Below, one piece after another: positions 27,525 to 39,600 of a DNA stretch of 64,000 nucleotides. The DNA is from an uncultured Lachnospiraceae bacterium (GTDB taxonomy: Bacteria > Bacillota > Clostridia > Lachnospirales > Lachnospiraceae). Under the pieces are notes generated by a model. That model worked only from the letters and a program-made list of their open reading frames with translations, was not told where the DNA came from and did no database searches. A program made the translations under genes and the position numbers. The stretch covers positions 17,238 through 81,237 of the forward strand of contig CADAOY010000006.1 of the NCBI GenBank assembly GCA_902789665.1. The letters run 5' to 3'. Position 1 is the stretch's first letter, and every line of letters starts with the position of its first letter.

Positions 27525-28060
27525 CGGCAAATGCCTATGGCGAGGCACTTATGGAAGTTGCCAAAGACAAAGGTAATATGCAGGATATGCTTGATGAGGC
27601 AGTAGCCCTTACAGAAGTACTGAAAGCAAATGGTGATTTGGTCACATTGCTTAACAGCCCAAAAGTGGAAAGTGAAGAAAAGAAGGTAATTCTTAGGAGA
27701 ATATTTGAAAACAGATGCTCTGATGAAATGTTATCTTTTCTTCTGCTTCTTATAGACAAGAGCAGATTTGTCTATGTGGAAGAGATTTTGGAGTACTTCA
27801 TAGCTCAGGCCAGAGAAGGTCTGGGAATTGGTACTGCGTATGTTACTACAGCTGAGACCTTAAGCCAGGATGATAAGAACAGAATCAAAGCCAGACTTTT
27901 GGAAACAACCAAGTACAAGGATATCGATGTTATATATGATATAGATGAGTCTCTTATTGCGGGAGTTAAAGTGCGCATCAAGGACAGAGTCATAGATAAT
28001 ACTATCAGAAATAAGCTTGATATTATGGAGAAGGGACTCCATGACATTCAGCTTTCATAA
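27512..28060 (+). CDS. atpH: F0F1 ATP synthase subunit delta
   Basis: The 182-residue stator subunit joins b to the F1 head. Its N-terminal helical domain starts RVAANAYGEALMEVAK and the C-terminal part holds AGVKVRIKDRVIDNTIRNKL, the conserved delta ending. The start lies inside the end of atpF. Confidence 0.94.
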   Translation: MGRVAANAYGEALMEVAKDKGNMQDMLDEAVALTEVLKANGDLVTLLNSPKVESEEKKVILRRIFENRCSDEMLSFLLLLIDKSRFVYVEEILEYFIAQAREGLGIGTAYVTTAETLSQDDKNRIKARLLETTKYKDIDVIYDIDESLIAGVKVRIKDRVIDNTIRNKLDIMEKGLHDIQLS

Positions 28061-28089
28061 AGTTTTAGGAAAGGTACGGACTCTTAGTT

Positions 28090-29595
28090 ATGAATTTAAA
28101 ACCGGAAGAGATCAGTTCTGTAATTAAAGAACAAATTGAGAGATACGAAGATCGCTTAGAGATTTCTAACGTGGGTAACGTAATTCAGGTAGCTGACGGT
28201 ATTGCCAGAGTTCATGGTCTTGAACAGGCCATGCAGGGCGAACTTCTTCAGTTCCCTGGTGATGTATACGGAATGGTTATGAACCTCGAGGAAGACAACG
28301 TTGGTGTTGTTCTTCTTGGTGATCATAAGAATATTAACGAGGGCGATGTGGTTAAGACCACCGGCCGTGTTGTTGAGGTGCCTGTTGGTGACGCTCTTTT
28401 AGGAAGAGTTGTTAATGCATTAGGTCAGCCAATCGACGGCAAGGGCGTTATCGTAACAGATAAGCATCGTCAGATTGAAAGAGTTGCTTCAGGCGTTATT
28501 ACCAGAAAGAGTGTTGATACTCCTCTTCAGACTGGTATTAAGGCTATCGACTCAATGGTTCCTATTGGTAGAGGACAAAGAGAACTTATTATCGGTGACA
28601 GACAGACTGGTAAAACAGCCATCGCCATCGATACCATCATCAACCAGAAGGGCCAGGGTGTTAAATGTATTTATGTAGCAATCGGACAGAAGGCTTCAAC
28701 AGTTGCTTCAATTGTTAAGACTTTGGATGAGTTCGGTGCTATGGCATATACAACTGTAGTTGCGGCTACAGCCAGTGAACTTGCACCACTTCAGTACATC
28801 GCTCCATATTCAGGATGTGCTATTGGTGAAGAGTGGATGGAAAACGGAGAAGATGTTCTTGTTATCTACGATGACTTAACAAAGCATGCAGCAGCATACA
28901 GAACACTGTCACTTCTTCTTAGAAGACCACCAGGAAGAGAAGCTTACCCGGGTGATGTTTTCTACCTTCATTCAAGACTTTTGGAGAGAGCTGTTCGTAT
29001 GAGCGAAGAATACGGCGGAGGTTCTCTTACAGCCCTTCCTATCATTGAGACACAGGCAGGCGACGTATCAGCATATATTCCTACCAATGTAATTTCTATT
29101 ACTGATGGTCAGATTTATCTTGAAACAGAAATGTTCAATGCAGGTTTCCGTCCTGCTGTTAATGCTGGTTTGTCTGTATCAAGAGTTGGTGGCGCTGCTC
29201 AGATTAAGGCTATGAAGAAGATTGCAGCTCCTATCAGAGTTGAGCTGGCACAGTACAGAGAGCTGGCGGCTTTTGCACAGTTTGGTTCTGAACTTGATGA
29301 CGATACCAAAGAGAAACTTGCTCAGGGTGAAAGAATCAGAGAGATTCTTAAACAGCCTCAGTATAAGCCAATGCCTGTACAGTATCAGGTTATCATTATC
29401 TTCGTGGCAACCAAAAAATATCTTCTTGATGTTCCTACATCAGAGATTACAAGATTTGAGAGTGAATTCTTCGAATTCCTTGATACACAGTATCCTGAAT
29501 TAGTTACATCAATTGCAGATAATAAGGTTATATCTGAGGATGATGAGGCTAAACTTATCAGAGCTATTGAAGATTTTAAGAAAGATTTTTCATAA
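28090..29595 (+). CDS. atpA: F0F1 ATP synthase subunit alpha
   Basis: The 501-residue non-catalytic F1 subunit starts with [14 protein letters not shown]. It has Walker [12 protein letters not shown] and the family signature [14 protein letters not shown]. It is of full length with no insertion. The N-terminal segment that docks to delta is present. Confidence 0.98.
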   Translation: MNLKPEEISSVIKEQIERYEDRLEISNVGNVIQVADGIARVHGLEQAMQGELLQFPGDVYGMVMNLEEDNVGVVLLGDHKNINEGDVVKTTGRVVEVPVGDALLGRVVNALGQPIDGKGVIVTDKHRQIERVASGVITRKSVDTPLQTGIKAIDSMVPIGRGQRELIIGDRQTGKTAIAIDTIINQKGQGVKCIYVAIGQKASTVASIVKTLDEFGAMAYTTVVAATASELAPLQYIAPYSGCAIGEEWMENGEDVLVIYDDLTKHAAAYRTLSLLLRRPPGREAYPGDVFYLHSRLLERAVRMSEEYGGGSLTALPIIETQAGDVSAYIPTNVISITDGQIYLETEMFNAGFRPAVNAGLSVSRVGGAAQIKAMKKIAAPIRVELAQYRELAAFAQFGSELDDDTKEKLAQGERIREILKQPQYKPMPVQYQVIIIFVATKKYLLDVPTSEITRFESEFFEFLDTQYPELVTSIADNKVISEDDEAKLIRAIEDFKKDFS

Positions 29596-29618
29596 AATTA
29601 AGAGACGGGTAAAATAAT

Positions 29619-30485
29619 ATGGCGTCAATGAGAGACATAAAGAGGCGCAGGGCCAGTGTACAAAGCACAGGTCAGATTACAAAGGCCATGAAGCTTGTTG
29701 CAACTGTTAAGCTTCAGAAAGCCAAGAACCGCGCCCTTCAGTCAAAAGAATATTTTAATTGTATGTATAAGACGGTGATTTCGCTTTTAGCCAAGTCAGC
29801 CAATACCAACAATATATATACGAAAGAGTCCGAGTCCAAGCGTAAGGCTATCGTGGTTATCACATCTAACAGAGGTCTTGCAGGCGGATATAACTCAAAT
29901 GTTGTAAAGTTAATTACACAAAATGAGGAACTCATTAAGGAAGATCTGGACATATATGCAATTGGTAAGAAAGGTCAGGAATTCCTGGCAAGACGCGGCT
30001 ACAATATCGTGGAAGACCGTTCAGAACTCATGGAAGAGTTCACTTATGCAGATGCAATTAAGCTTTGTAATAAGCTCCTTGCTTCCTATGAGAAGGGAGA
30101 AGTTGGGGAAATATATATTGCTTACACCAATTTCAAGAATACAGTAAGTCATATACCAACCCTGCTTAAATTACTTCCGATTCTGGAAACAGATGATGAC
30201 TCAATGGATGAAGGCAAGAATGATGATTTAATTATGAATTTTGAGCCGGATGACGAGGAAGCATTAAAATTGATTATTCCTAAGTATGTGGCAAGCCTTC
30301 TTCACGGTGCTTTAATTGAAGCAACCGCAGCCGAGAACGGCGCGAGAATGCAGGCCATGGATTCAGCTACCAACAATGCTGAAGAAATGATAGACAAGTT
30401 AACCCTTAAGTATAACAGAGCAAGACAGGGCTCTATCACTCAGGAATTAACAGAAATTATTGCAGGTGCGGAAGCAATTTCATAA
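29619..30485 (+). CDS. atpG: F0F1 ATP synthase subunit gamma
   Basis: The 288-residue central stalk has the N-terminal helix MRDIKRRRASVQSTGQITKAM and a C-terminal helix with ENGARMQAMDSATNNAEEMI, the standard family ends. ITSNRGLAGGYN is the conserved central motif. It lies between alpha and beta, as expected. Confidence 0.97.
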   Translation: MASMRDIKRRRASVQSTGQITKAMKLVATVKLQKAKNRALQSKEYFNCMYKTVISLLAKSANTNNIYTKESESKRKAIVVITSNRGLAGGYNSNVVKLITQNEELIKEDLDIYAIGKKGQEFLARRGYNIVEDRSELMEEFTYADAIKLCNKLLASYEKGEVGEIYIAYTNFKNTVSHIPTLLKLLPILETDDDSMDEGKNDDLIMNFEPDDEEALKLIIPKYVASLLHGALIEATAAENGARMQAMDSATNNAEEMIDKLTLKYNRARQGSITQELTEIIAGAEAIS

Positions 30486-30495
30486 GCACCTTTAA

Positions 30496-31920
<1,425 letters not shown>

Positions 31921-31932
31921 TCGGAGTAATAT

Positions 31933-32337
31933 ATGAGTGATAATGATTTATTCGACTTAAGAGTCGTTACCCCGGAAAGAGTTTTCTACGAGGGTAAGGT
32001 TCGAATGGTTGAGTTTAATACAACAGAAGGTGAGATAGGTATTTATAAGAATCATATTCCTCTCACCTGTATAGTAGATCCGGGTATTCTGACAATTACG
32101 GAGCCGGAGGGTCCTAAGAATGCAGCCCTTCATGCAGGTTTCGCCCAGATAATGCCAGACAAGGTAACTATTCTAGCTGAGATTATAGAGTGGCCGGCAG
32201 AAATCGACAGGGAAAGAGCTGAAAAAGCTAAAGAGAGAGCTACCGAAAGACTTGCCAGCAAGTCACCGGATATTGATGAACTTAGGGCTGAAGTTGCACT
32301 TAAAAAAGCTTTATGCCGTTTGAATTCACTTGGTTAA
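31933..32337 (+). CDS. atpC: F0F1 ATP synthase subunit epsilon
   Basis: The 134-residue rotor subunit has the N-terminal beta sandwich (FDLRVVTPERVFYEG, TTEGEIGIYKNHIPL) and a C-terminal helical pair (RERAEKAKERATERL), so the inhibitory form is possible. It is the last gene of the complete atp operon and is followed by a hairpin. Confidence 0.96.
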   Translation: MSDNDLFDLRVVTPERVFYEGKVRMVEFNTTEGEIGIYKNHIPLTCIVDPGILTITEPEGPKNAALHAGFAQIMPDKVTILAEIIEWPAEIDRERAEKAKERATERLASKSPDIDELRAEVALKKALCRLNSLG

Positions 32338-32341
32338 ATAT

Positions 32342-32368
32342 ATGGGGATGTATAATCTACATCCCCAT
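32342..32368 (+). terminator. Probable terminator of the atp operon
   Basis: ATGGGGATGTA and TACATCCCCAT form a perfect 11-bp stem with a 5-base loop. The following T tract is broken (CTTTGACTTTTTC), so termination may be partial. Confidence 0.7.
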
Positions 32369-32404
32369 CTTTGACTTTTTCTTCCTGTTTGAGGACACAC
32401 CTTT

Positions 32405-34939
32405 ATGAAGATGAAGAGATATATAATCATAAGCCTTAGAGTGCTTCTGGCTATAGTGACTTTCACAGGTGGGCTGTTATTTTTCGATATGTTATTTAAC
32501 CATTCACACGTATCGGAATATGCTTATCTTGGGTCACCGACTCTGCCGGTACTTGATTTCGTTTATGAGGGAATTGACTGCAACAGAGTCCAGGGCTGTA
32601 AGAAAAAAATGGATGTATCTTATATGCGTTCATATCTTACACCTATAAATGAAGACAGAACTTTAAGTGTAAAGATTGATAAAAAAGAACAGAAAATAGC
32701 ACATATAAGTTATGAGGTAAGGTCATTAGATGGAGAGAGACTTATTGAAGACCATGAAGTGACGGAATATTCAGACCTTAATAACCTTGTGACTTTTAAT
32801 ATATTATTTCAGGATCTGTATGAAGAGGGAAAAGAATATTCCCTTATGATAGTATTATCTACAGTGGATATGGGAGATGTTTACTATTATACGCAGATAA
32901 CAAAACTCCCTGATAATGGATTTATGGAGAAAGTTAAATTTGCCAACTTCTTCTCAGATACCATATATGAAGGAGTTAATAATCCTGAAGATTTAATAGT
33001 TTACTTAGAGAGTGATTCTACGGGCGATAATTCAAGTTATGGTTACGTGGACATTCACAGTTCCTATAATCAGGTAATCATGAAAGATCTGGATGTATTC
33101 AGATATCCGGATGTGGTTACCTATATTGAGGATATTAACGGGGATATAGTTAATGTTTCTCTTGAGTACTTAACAACAATTGGAGAGAGTAAGGATACCA
33201 GGTATTTTAAAACAAAGGAGTCCTTTAGAATAAAAACAGGTATCGAAAGATTATATCTTTTGGACTATACCAGAATCATGGATGAGATTATTCAGAAGGA
33301 CAGGGAACTTTATTATGGCAGCACCATAGTAATAGGTATTGAATCCCATACACCGGAACTTATTTTATCCGACAATGAAGACATAGTAGCCTTTGTGCAT
33401 GAGGGCGCGCTCTTTACATGTCACAGTAAAGACAATAATATATCGGAAGTTTTCTCTTTATATGATGAAGAGATGGACTTAAGAACCTTAAGGGATGATG
33501 TGGATATCAAGGTCCTTCGCCTTGGTGAAAACGGGGACATGATTTTTGCCGTATATGGCTATATCCCAAGAGGAGTTCATGAAGGAGAGGTGGGAATAAT
33601 CCTTTATTCCTATACTGCGGAATATAATGTGGCAGACGAAATCCTATTTATTCCATATAATAAGTCGCCATCACTTCTTAAAGACAACGTGGGACGCGGC
33701 CTGTTTCTTGCAGACAATGAGGAACTCTTCTGTTACATGGACAGAACCATGTACAGCATCAATCTTTCAAATCTTGATGTGACAGAACTTATTACCGAGA
33801 TTGATGACCAGGGCTTCAAAATGTCCGTCGACGGCTCCATGATAAGCTACCTCGTTAAGCCTGTTAATGGCAAAAGCTCCGAGGTGAAACTCTTAAATCT
33901 TCGAACCGGAGGTATCTCTTCCATAAAGGTTAAGGATACGGAAGCAGTTTATCCCCTTGGCTTTATGGAGAATGACCTGATATACGGAATTGCCAACAGG
34001 GCGGAGATTTATACAGACAGTTATGGCAATGAAACTGCTCCGATGTATGCAATCAGAATCAGAGGAACCGATGGTAAAATCATTAAGAGTTATGAAGAGC
34101 CGGGCAAATATGTTACCAATATAGAAATAAATGGTAATATGATTGTACTTGAAAGAGTAGAGATGCAGGGCGGGGCTTTTGGCAAAGCTTCTCCTGATAC
34201 TATTGTAAATAATTATTCCGAAGAGGTAAGTAATAACTTCTTTGAAAAAATTGTTACGGAAAACTATGAAACAATAGTTCAGCTTCACCTGGCAAATGAG
34301 CTTAATGCCACATCATTAAAGAAGATGACGGCAGAGCATCAGCTCCATGATGGCGTTAAGGCCATAAATATAGACTTAAGTTCTGACATTACCAACTACT
34401 ATGTATATCATGGAGGTCTGGTAAAAGGCGTATATTCAGATATCTCCCAGGCGGTAAGAAAAGCCTATGAACTGGGTGGCCTGGTGGTTGATGATAAAGG
34501 CGCCTACATATGGAGAAAGGGAAATCTTCATAAGTCTAATCAGATAATGGCAATTGAGGCCAAGTCAGTTAATGATGATGAGGGTGATTTGGAAGTTTGC
34601 CTTGAACAGATGCTTGCCCTTGAAGGTTATACGGCTGACATAGGCTATATGATAGACAGGGGTGACAAGGCAGGAGACATCCTTTCTGAAAAACTTAAGG
34701 ATGTGACGGTTCTTGATTTAACACTTTGTTCCATGGATATGGTACTTTACTATGTAAATCAGGACATTCCTGTACTGGCAGTCGGAGATAATAATCAGTC
34801 ATTTTTGATTATTGGTTTTAATGAATATAATGTGGTCCTTTTAGATCCGGTTGAGGGCAGCATATATAAAATGGGCATGGGGGATGCAACCGCCATGTTC
34901 GTAAGAAACGGCAACAAATTCATGACATACGTTAGATAA
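32405..34939 (+). CDS. Large extracytoplasmic protein with propeller-like repeats and a C39-like C-terminal domain
   Basis: I do not recognise the 844-residue protein as a whole. One membrane helix near residues 8-27 anchors it with the rest outside. About residues 290-590 contain recurring beta strands that look like a propeller (LILSDNEDIVAFVHEGALF, SVDGSMISYLV). The last 115 residues resemble a C39-type papain fold: Cys732 in EVCLEQML, IPVLAVGDNNQSFLIIGFN, and LLDP with Asp814. The usual catalytic His position reads Ser799, so this domain may bind peptides rather than cut them. It follows the atp operon by 67 bases. Confidence 0.8.
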   Translation: MKMKRYIIISLRVLLAIVTFTGGLLFFDMLFNHSHVSEYAYLGSPTLPVLDFVYEGIDCNRVQGCKKKMDVSYMRSYLTPINEDRTLSVKIDKKEQKIAHISYEVRSLDGERLIEDHEVTEYSDLNNLVTFNILFQDLYEEGKEYSLMIVLSTVDMGDVYYYTQITKLPDNGFMEKVKFANFFSDTIYEGVNNPEDLIVYLESDSTGDNSSYGYVDIHSSYNQVIMKDLDVFRYPDVVTYIEDINGDIVNVSLEYLTTIGESKDTRYFKTKESFRIKTGIERLYLLDYTRIMDEIIQKDRELYYGSTIVIGIESHTPELILSDNEDIVAFVHEGALFTCHSKDNNISEVFSLYDEEMDLRTLRDDVDIKVLRLGENGDMIFAVYGYIPRGVHEGEVGIILYSYTAEYNVADEILFIPYNKSPSLLKDNVGRGLFLADNEELFCYMDRTMYSINLSNLDVTELITEIDDQGFKMSVDGSMISYLVKPVNGKSSEVKLLNLRTGGISSIKVKDTEAVYPLGFMENDLIYGIANRAEIYTDSYGNETAPMYAIRIRGTDGKIIKSYEEPGKYVTNIEINGNMIVLERVEMQGGAFGKASPDTIVNNYSEEVSNNFFEKIVTENYETIVQLHLANELNATSLKKMTAEHQLHDGVKAINIDLSSDITNYYVYHGGLVKGVYSDISQAVRKAYELGGLVVDDKGAYIWRKGNLHKSNQIMAIEAKSVNDDEGDLEVCLEQMLALEGYTADIGYMIDRGDKAGDILSEKLKDVTVLDLTLCSMDMVLYYVNQDIPVLAVGDNNQSFLIIGFNEYNVVLLDPVEGSIYKMGMGDATAMFVRNGNKFMTYVR

Positions 34940-34957
34940 ATTTAAGGAGGAGAAGAT

Positions 34958-36409
34958 ATGCAAAGCAATCTTACTTTATTAACAGATTTGTATGAATTAA
35001 CAATGATGCAGGGTTATTTTAAGCACGAGGAGCAGAATGTGGAGGTTATTTTTGATGCCTTCTTCAGAACCAACCCGATGGAGAGTGGTTACGCTATTTC
35101 TGCAGGTCTTGACCAGGTTATCGAGCTTATTAACAACCTTCACTTCGAAGAAGATGACATTAATTATTTAAGGGGGCTGGGGATTTTTGAAGAGGATTTC
35201 CTTGATTATTTAAAGGATTTCAAGTTCACCGGCGACATCTATGCTATTGAAGAGGGTTCGGTAATGTTCCCAAGAGAGCCGATGATTAAGGTTATTGCAC
35301 CTATTATGCAGGCTCAGCTTATTGAAACCGCAGTCCTTAATATTATTAACCACCAGAGCCTGATTGCCACCAAGGCAAGCCGTGTATGCTATGCAGCTGA
35401 GGGCGATGGAATCATGGAATTTGGTTTAAGAAGAGCTCAGGGTCCGGATGCCGGCGTATATGGCGCAAGGGCAGCAGTTATCGGTGGCTGCATTGGAACA
35501 TCATGCGTGCTTACAGGCCAGATGTTTGACATTCCGGTTAAGGGCACACATGCTCACAGCTGGATTATGAGCTTCCCTGATGAATATACAGCATTCAGGG
35601 CATATTCAAAGATTTATCCGAATGCCTGCCTGCTTTTGGTAGATACATATGATACCCTTAAATCCGGCGTTCCAAATGCCATCAGGGTATTCAAGGAAAT
35701 GAGAGAGGAAGGCATCGAACTTAAGAATTACGGTATCAGACTTGACTCCGGCGACCTTGCTTATCTTTCCAAGGAAGCAAGAAAGATGCTTGATGCAGAA
35801 GGCTTTACAGATGCAATCATCTCAGCATCCAATGACCTTGACGAATTCTTAATTGCATCTCTCAAGACGCAGGGCTGCAAAATCACCTCCTGGGGTGTTG
35901 GTACACATCTTATCACATCCAAGGACTGGCCATCATTTGGCGGTGTATATAAACTTGCAGCAATTAAGGGCGAGGACGGAAGATTCATTCCAAAGATTAA
36001 GTTATCAGAAAATACAGAGAAGATTACAAACCCTGGCAACAAGACAATCTACAGAATCTACGACAAGGAAACCGGCAAAATCAGAGCCGACCTTATCGCA
36101 CTTGTGGATGAAGTATATGATGAGAGCAAGAACCTGCTTTTGTTTGACCCACAGGAGCCATGGAAGAAGACAGTGCTTAAGGGTGGCACATATACAATGA
36201 GAGAGATGATGGTTCAGGTATTCAAGGGCGGCGAGTGTGTATACAAGACTCCTAAGGTAATGGATATCAGAGCATACTGCCAGAGAGAACTTGAAACTTT
36301 ATGGCCTGAGACCAGACGTCTCGTTAATCCTCATCAGGTACACGTTGACTTATCAGGCAGATTATATGATATCAAGATGGCACTGCTTGATGAGATGAGT
36401 ATGCAATAA
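34958..36409 (+). CDS. pncB: Nicotinate phosphoribosyltransferase
   Basis: It salvages nicotinate to nicotinate mononucleotide for NAD synthesis. The 483-residue protein begins NLTLLTDLYELTMMQGYF and contains GTHAHSWIMSF with the catalytic His region, plus GIRLDSGDLAYLSKEAR for PRPP binding. AAGGAGGAG precedes the ATG. The dispersed hairpin repeat lies 38 bases downstream, as it also does behind the NAD-consuming sirtuin. Confidence 0.95.
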   Translation: MQSNLTLLTDLYELTMMQGYFKHEEQNVEVIFDAFFRTNPMESGYAISAGLDQVIELINNLHFEEDDINYLRGLGIFEEDFLDYLKDFKFTGDIYAIEEGSVMFPREPMIKVIAPIMQAQLIETAVLNIINHQSLIATKASRVCYAAEGDGIMEFGLRRAQGPDAGVYGARAAVIGGCIGTSCVLTGQMFDIPVKGTHAHSWIMSFPDEYTAFRAYSKIYPNACLLLVDTYDTLKSGVPNAIRVFKEMREEGIELKNYGIRLDSGDLAYLSKEARKMLDAEGFTDAIISASNDLDEFLIASLKTQGCKITSWGVGTHLITSKDWPSFGGVYKLAAIKGEDGRFIPKIKLSENTEKITNPGNKTIYRIYDKETGKIRADLIALVDEVYDESKNLLLFDPQEPWKKTVLKGGTYTMREMMVQVFKGGECVYKTPKVMDIRAYCQRELETLWPETRRLVNPHQVHVDLSGRLYDIKMALLDEMSMQ

Positions 36410-36439
36410 AGAGGCGAGTGCAATACAGCCTGGCTACGA

Positions 36440-36563
36440 GCGCCAGGACAAAATGCTCTTACCAAAGCGATTTGGTGACTTGCACCACTGAGCTTTGGGA
36501 AGAGTAGTTTTGGACGACGCGCGAGTATCGCAGAATGGAGAGCATTTTGTCCTTGCGGTCGTT
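36440..36563. repeat. Dispersed hairpin repeat, locus B: one full copy and a fragment
   Basis: Copy B1 (36447-36513) is in reverse orientation and folds like the others. Its outer stem uses CTCTT with AAGAG where locus C has CTCTC with GAGAG, and its apical hairpin is TGGTG-CAAGT-CACCA. A fragment (36536-36561) repeats only the right arm, GGAGAGCATTTTGTCCTTGC, in forward orientation. The locus fills most of the 242-base gap between pncB and ileS. Confidence 0.85.
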
Positions 36564-36651
36564 TCGTACTGTATCAATTGACATTATCGCAAGATAAAAG
36601 TAAAATATAAAAGGTTTTTTATAAGTTAAGTAGCTTTTTAAGGAAGGTGTA

Positions 36652-39600
36652 ATGATGTATTCTAAGGTAGAAACGGACCTTAAGTTCGTAGAAAGAGAAA
36701 AAGAAATTGAGAAATTCTGGCGGGATAATGATATATTCCGTAAGAGTATGGAAAATAGAAAAGAGGGCGAGGTTTATACATTCTATGACGGACCTCCAAC
36801 TGCCAACGGCAAGCCTCATATCGGCCATGTTTTAACAAGAGTTATCAAGGACATGATTCCAAGATACCGTACAATGAAGGGCTATATGGTTCCTCGTAAA
36901 GCGGGATGGGATACTCATGGACTTCCTGTTGAATTGGAAGTTGAGAAGGCTCTTGGTTTAAATGGTAAAGAGCAGATTGAAGAATACGGAATTGAACCTT
37001 TCATTAAACAGTGTAAAGAATCTGTATGGAAATATAAGGGAATGTGGGAAGATTTCTCAGGAACAGTAGGTTTCTGGGCTGATATGGACGACCCTTATGT
37101 AACATATCATGATGATTATATTGAGTCAGAGTGGTGGGCTCTTAAGGAAATCTGGAATAAAGGCCTTCTTTACAAAGGCTTTAAAATCGTGCCTTACTGC
37201 CCTAGATGTGGAACACCTTTATCTTCAGCAGAAGTTTCCCAGGGTTATAAGACTGTTAAGGAAAGATCTGCAATTGTAAGATTTAAGGTTGTTGGCGAGG
37301 ATGCTTTCTTCCTTGCATGGACAACAACACCTTGGACATTACCATCCAACGTGGCTCTTTGCGTTAACCCTTCAGATACATACTGCAAGGTTAAGGCAGC
37401 AGACGGATATACATATTATATGGCAAAGGCTCTTCTGGATACTGTTTTGGGTAAACTTAAAACAGAGGAAGCTGAAGCTTATGAAATTTTAGAGACATAT
37501 ACAGGTAAGGACCTTGAATATAAGGAATATGAACCACTTTTTGCATGCGCCAAGGCTGTAGCTGATAAGCAGAACAAGAAGGGCTTCTTCGTAACCTGTG
37601 ATAACTATGTAACTATGTCAGATGGTACCGGTATCGTACATATTGCACCTGCTTTCGGTGAAGATGATGCCAATGTAGGACGTAATTACGACCTTCCATT
37701 TGTACAGTTCGTTAACGGCAAGGGTGAGATGACAGAAGAGACACCTTATGCCGGCAAGTTTGTTAAGGATGCTGATAAGGATGTACTTGTAGACCTTGAT
37801 AAGGAAGGCAAGTTATATGATGCTCCTAAGTTTGAGCATGAATATCCACACTGCTGGAGATGCGATACTCCACTTATCTACTATGCAAGAGAGTCATGGT
37901 ATATTAAGGAAACAGCAGTTAAGGACGACCTTATCCGCAATAATAATACAGTTAACTGGATTCCTGAATCAATTGGTAAGGGACGTTTCGGTAACTGGCT
38001 TGAGAACATTCAGGACTGGGCTATCAGCCGTAACAGATACTGGGGAACTCCTCTTAATATCTGGGAGTGCGAGTGCGGTAACTTCGAATGTATCGGTTCA
38101 AGAGAAGAATTAAAGGAAAAATCAGGTAAGGAAGAGGCTCTCAGCGTAGAACTTCACAGACCTTATATTGATGAAATAACAATTACATGCCCTAAGTGCG
38201 GCAAGACAATGAAGAGAGTACCGGAAGTTATCGACTGCTGGTTTGACTCAGGTGCAATGCCATTTGCTCAGCATCATTATCCATTTGAGAATAAGGATTT
38301 ATTTGAGCAGCAGTTCCCTGCACAGTTCATCTCTGAAGCTGTTGACCAGACAAGAGGCTGGTTCCATTCACTTATGGCAGAATCGACACTGCTTTTCAAC
38401 AAGGCTCCTTATGAGAACGTTATCGTTTTAGGTCACGTTCAGGATAAAGACGGCCAGAAGATGAGTAAGAGTAAGGGCAATGCGGTTGATCCTTTCGAAA
38501 GCCTTGAGCAGTACGGCGCTGATGCCATCAGATGGTATTTCTACATTAACTCAGCACCATGGCTTCCTAACAGATTCCACGGTGACGCAGTAGTTGAGGG
38601 ACAGCGTAAGTTCATGGGTACTTTATGGAATACATATGCATTCTTCGTACTCTATGCAAATATTGATGAATTTGACGCAACCAAATATACACTTGATTAC
38701 GATAACCTTCCTGTAATGGATAAGTGGTTATTGTCCAAGATGAATACAGTTATTAAGGAAGTAGATGATAATCTCTTTAATTACAGAATACCGGAAGCAG
38801 CAAGAGCACTTCAGGATTTCGTGGATGAGATGAGTAACTGGTATGTTCGTCGTGGCCGTGAGAGATTCTGGGCTAAGGGCATGGAACAGGACAAAATCAA
38901 TGCCTACATGACTTTATATACAGCTCTTGTTAATATAGCCAAGATCTCTGCTCCAATGATTCCATTCATGGCAGATGAGATTTATCGTAACCTGGTATGC
39001 TCTATTGACAAGGATGCTCCTATCAGCGTTCATCTTTGCGACTTCCCTAAGGCAGATGAGACTAAGGTTGATAAGAAACTTGAAGAGAATATGGAAGCAG
39101 TTCTTAAGATGGTTGTACTTGGCAGAGCATGCCGTAATACATCCAATGTTAAGAACCGTCAGCCTGTAAGCAAGATGTATATTGCATCTGATGTTACATT
39201 AGACAGCTTCTATACAGATATAATTAAGGATGAGCTGAATGTTAAGGAGGTGATTTTTACAGATGATTTATCTAACCTCACAACATACAGTTTTAAGCCA
39301 CAGCTTCGTACTGTAGGTCCTAAGTATGGAAAGAGCCTCGGCGGCATTAAGGAATATCTTGCTAATGTTGATGGCAACAAGGCAATGGCTGAACTTGAGG
39401 CTGAAGGCGCACTTAAGTTTGATGTGGCAGGTGAAGCAATTGAACTTACCAAGGATGACCTTCTTATTGAGATGCAGCAGCAGGAAGGATATCAGGTAGC
39501 TTCAGATAATAAGATTACAGTTGCTCTTGATATTAACCTTACAAAGGAACTCATTGAAGAAGGTTATGTGCTTGAGATAATCAGTAAGATTCAGACAATG

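Noticed and set aside
36564-36651. T-box leader for ileS
   Set aside because: The gap after the repeat is under 90 bases and lacks the T-box sequence and a terminator.
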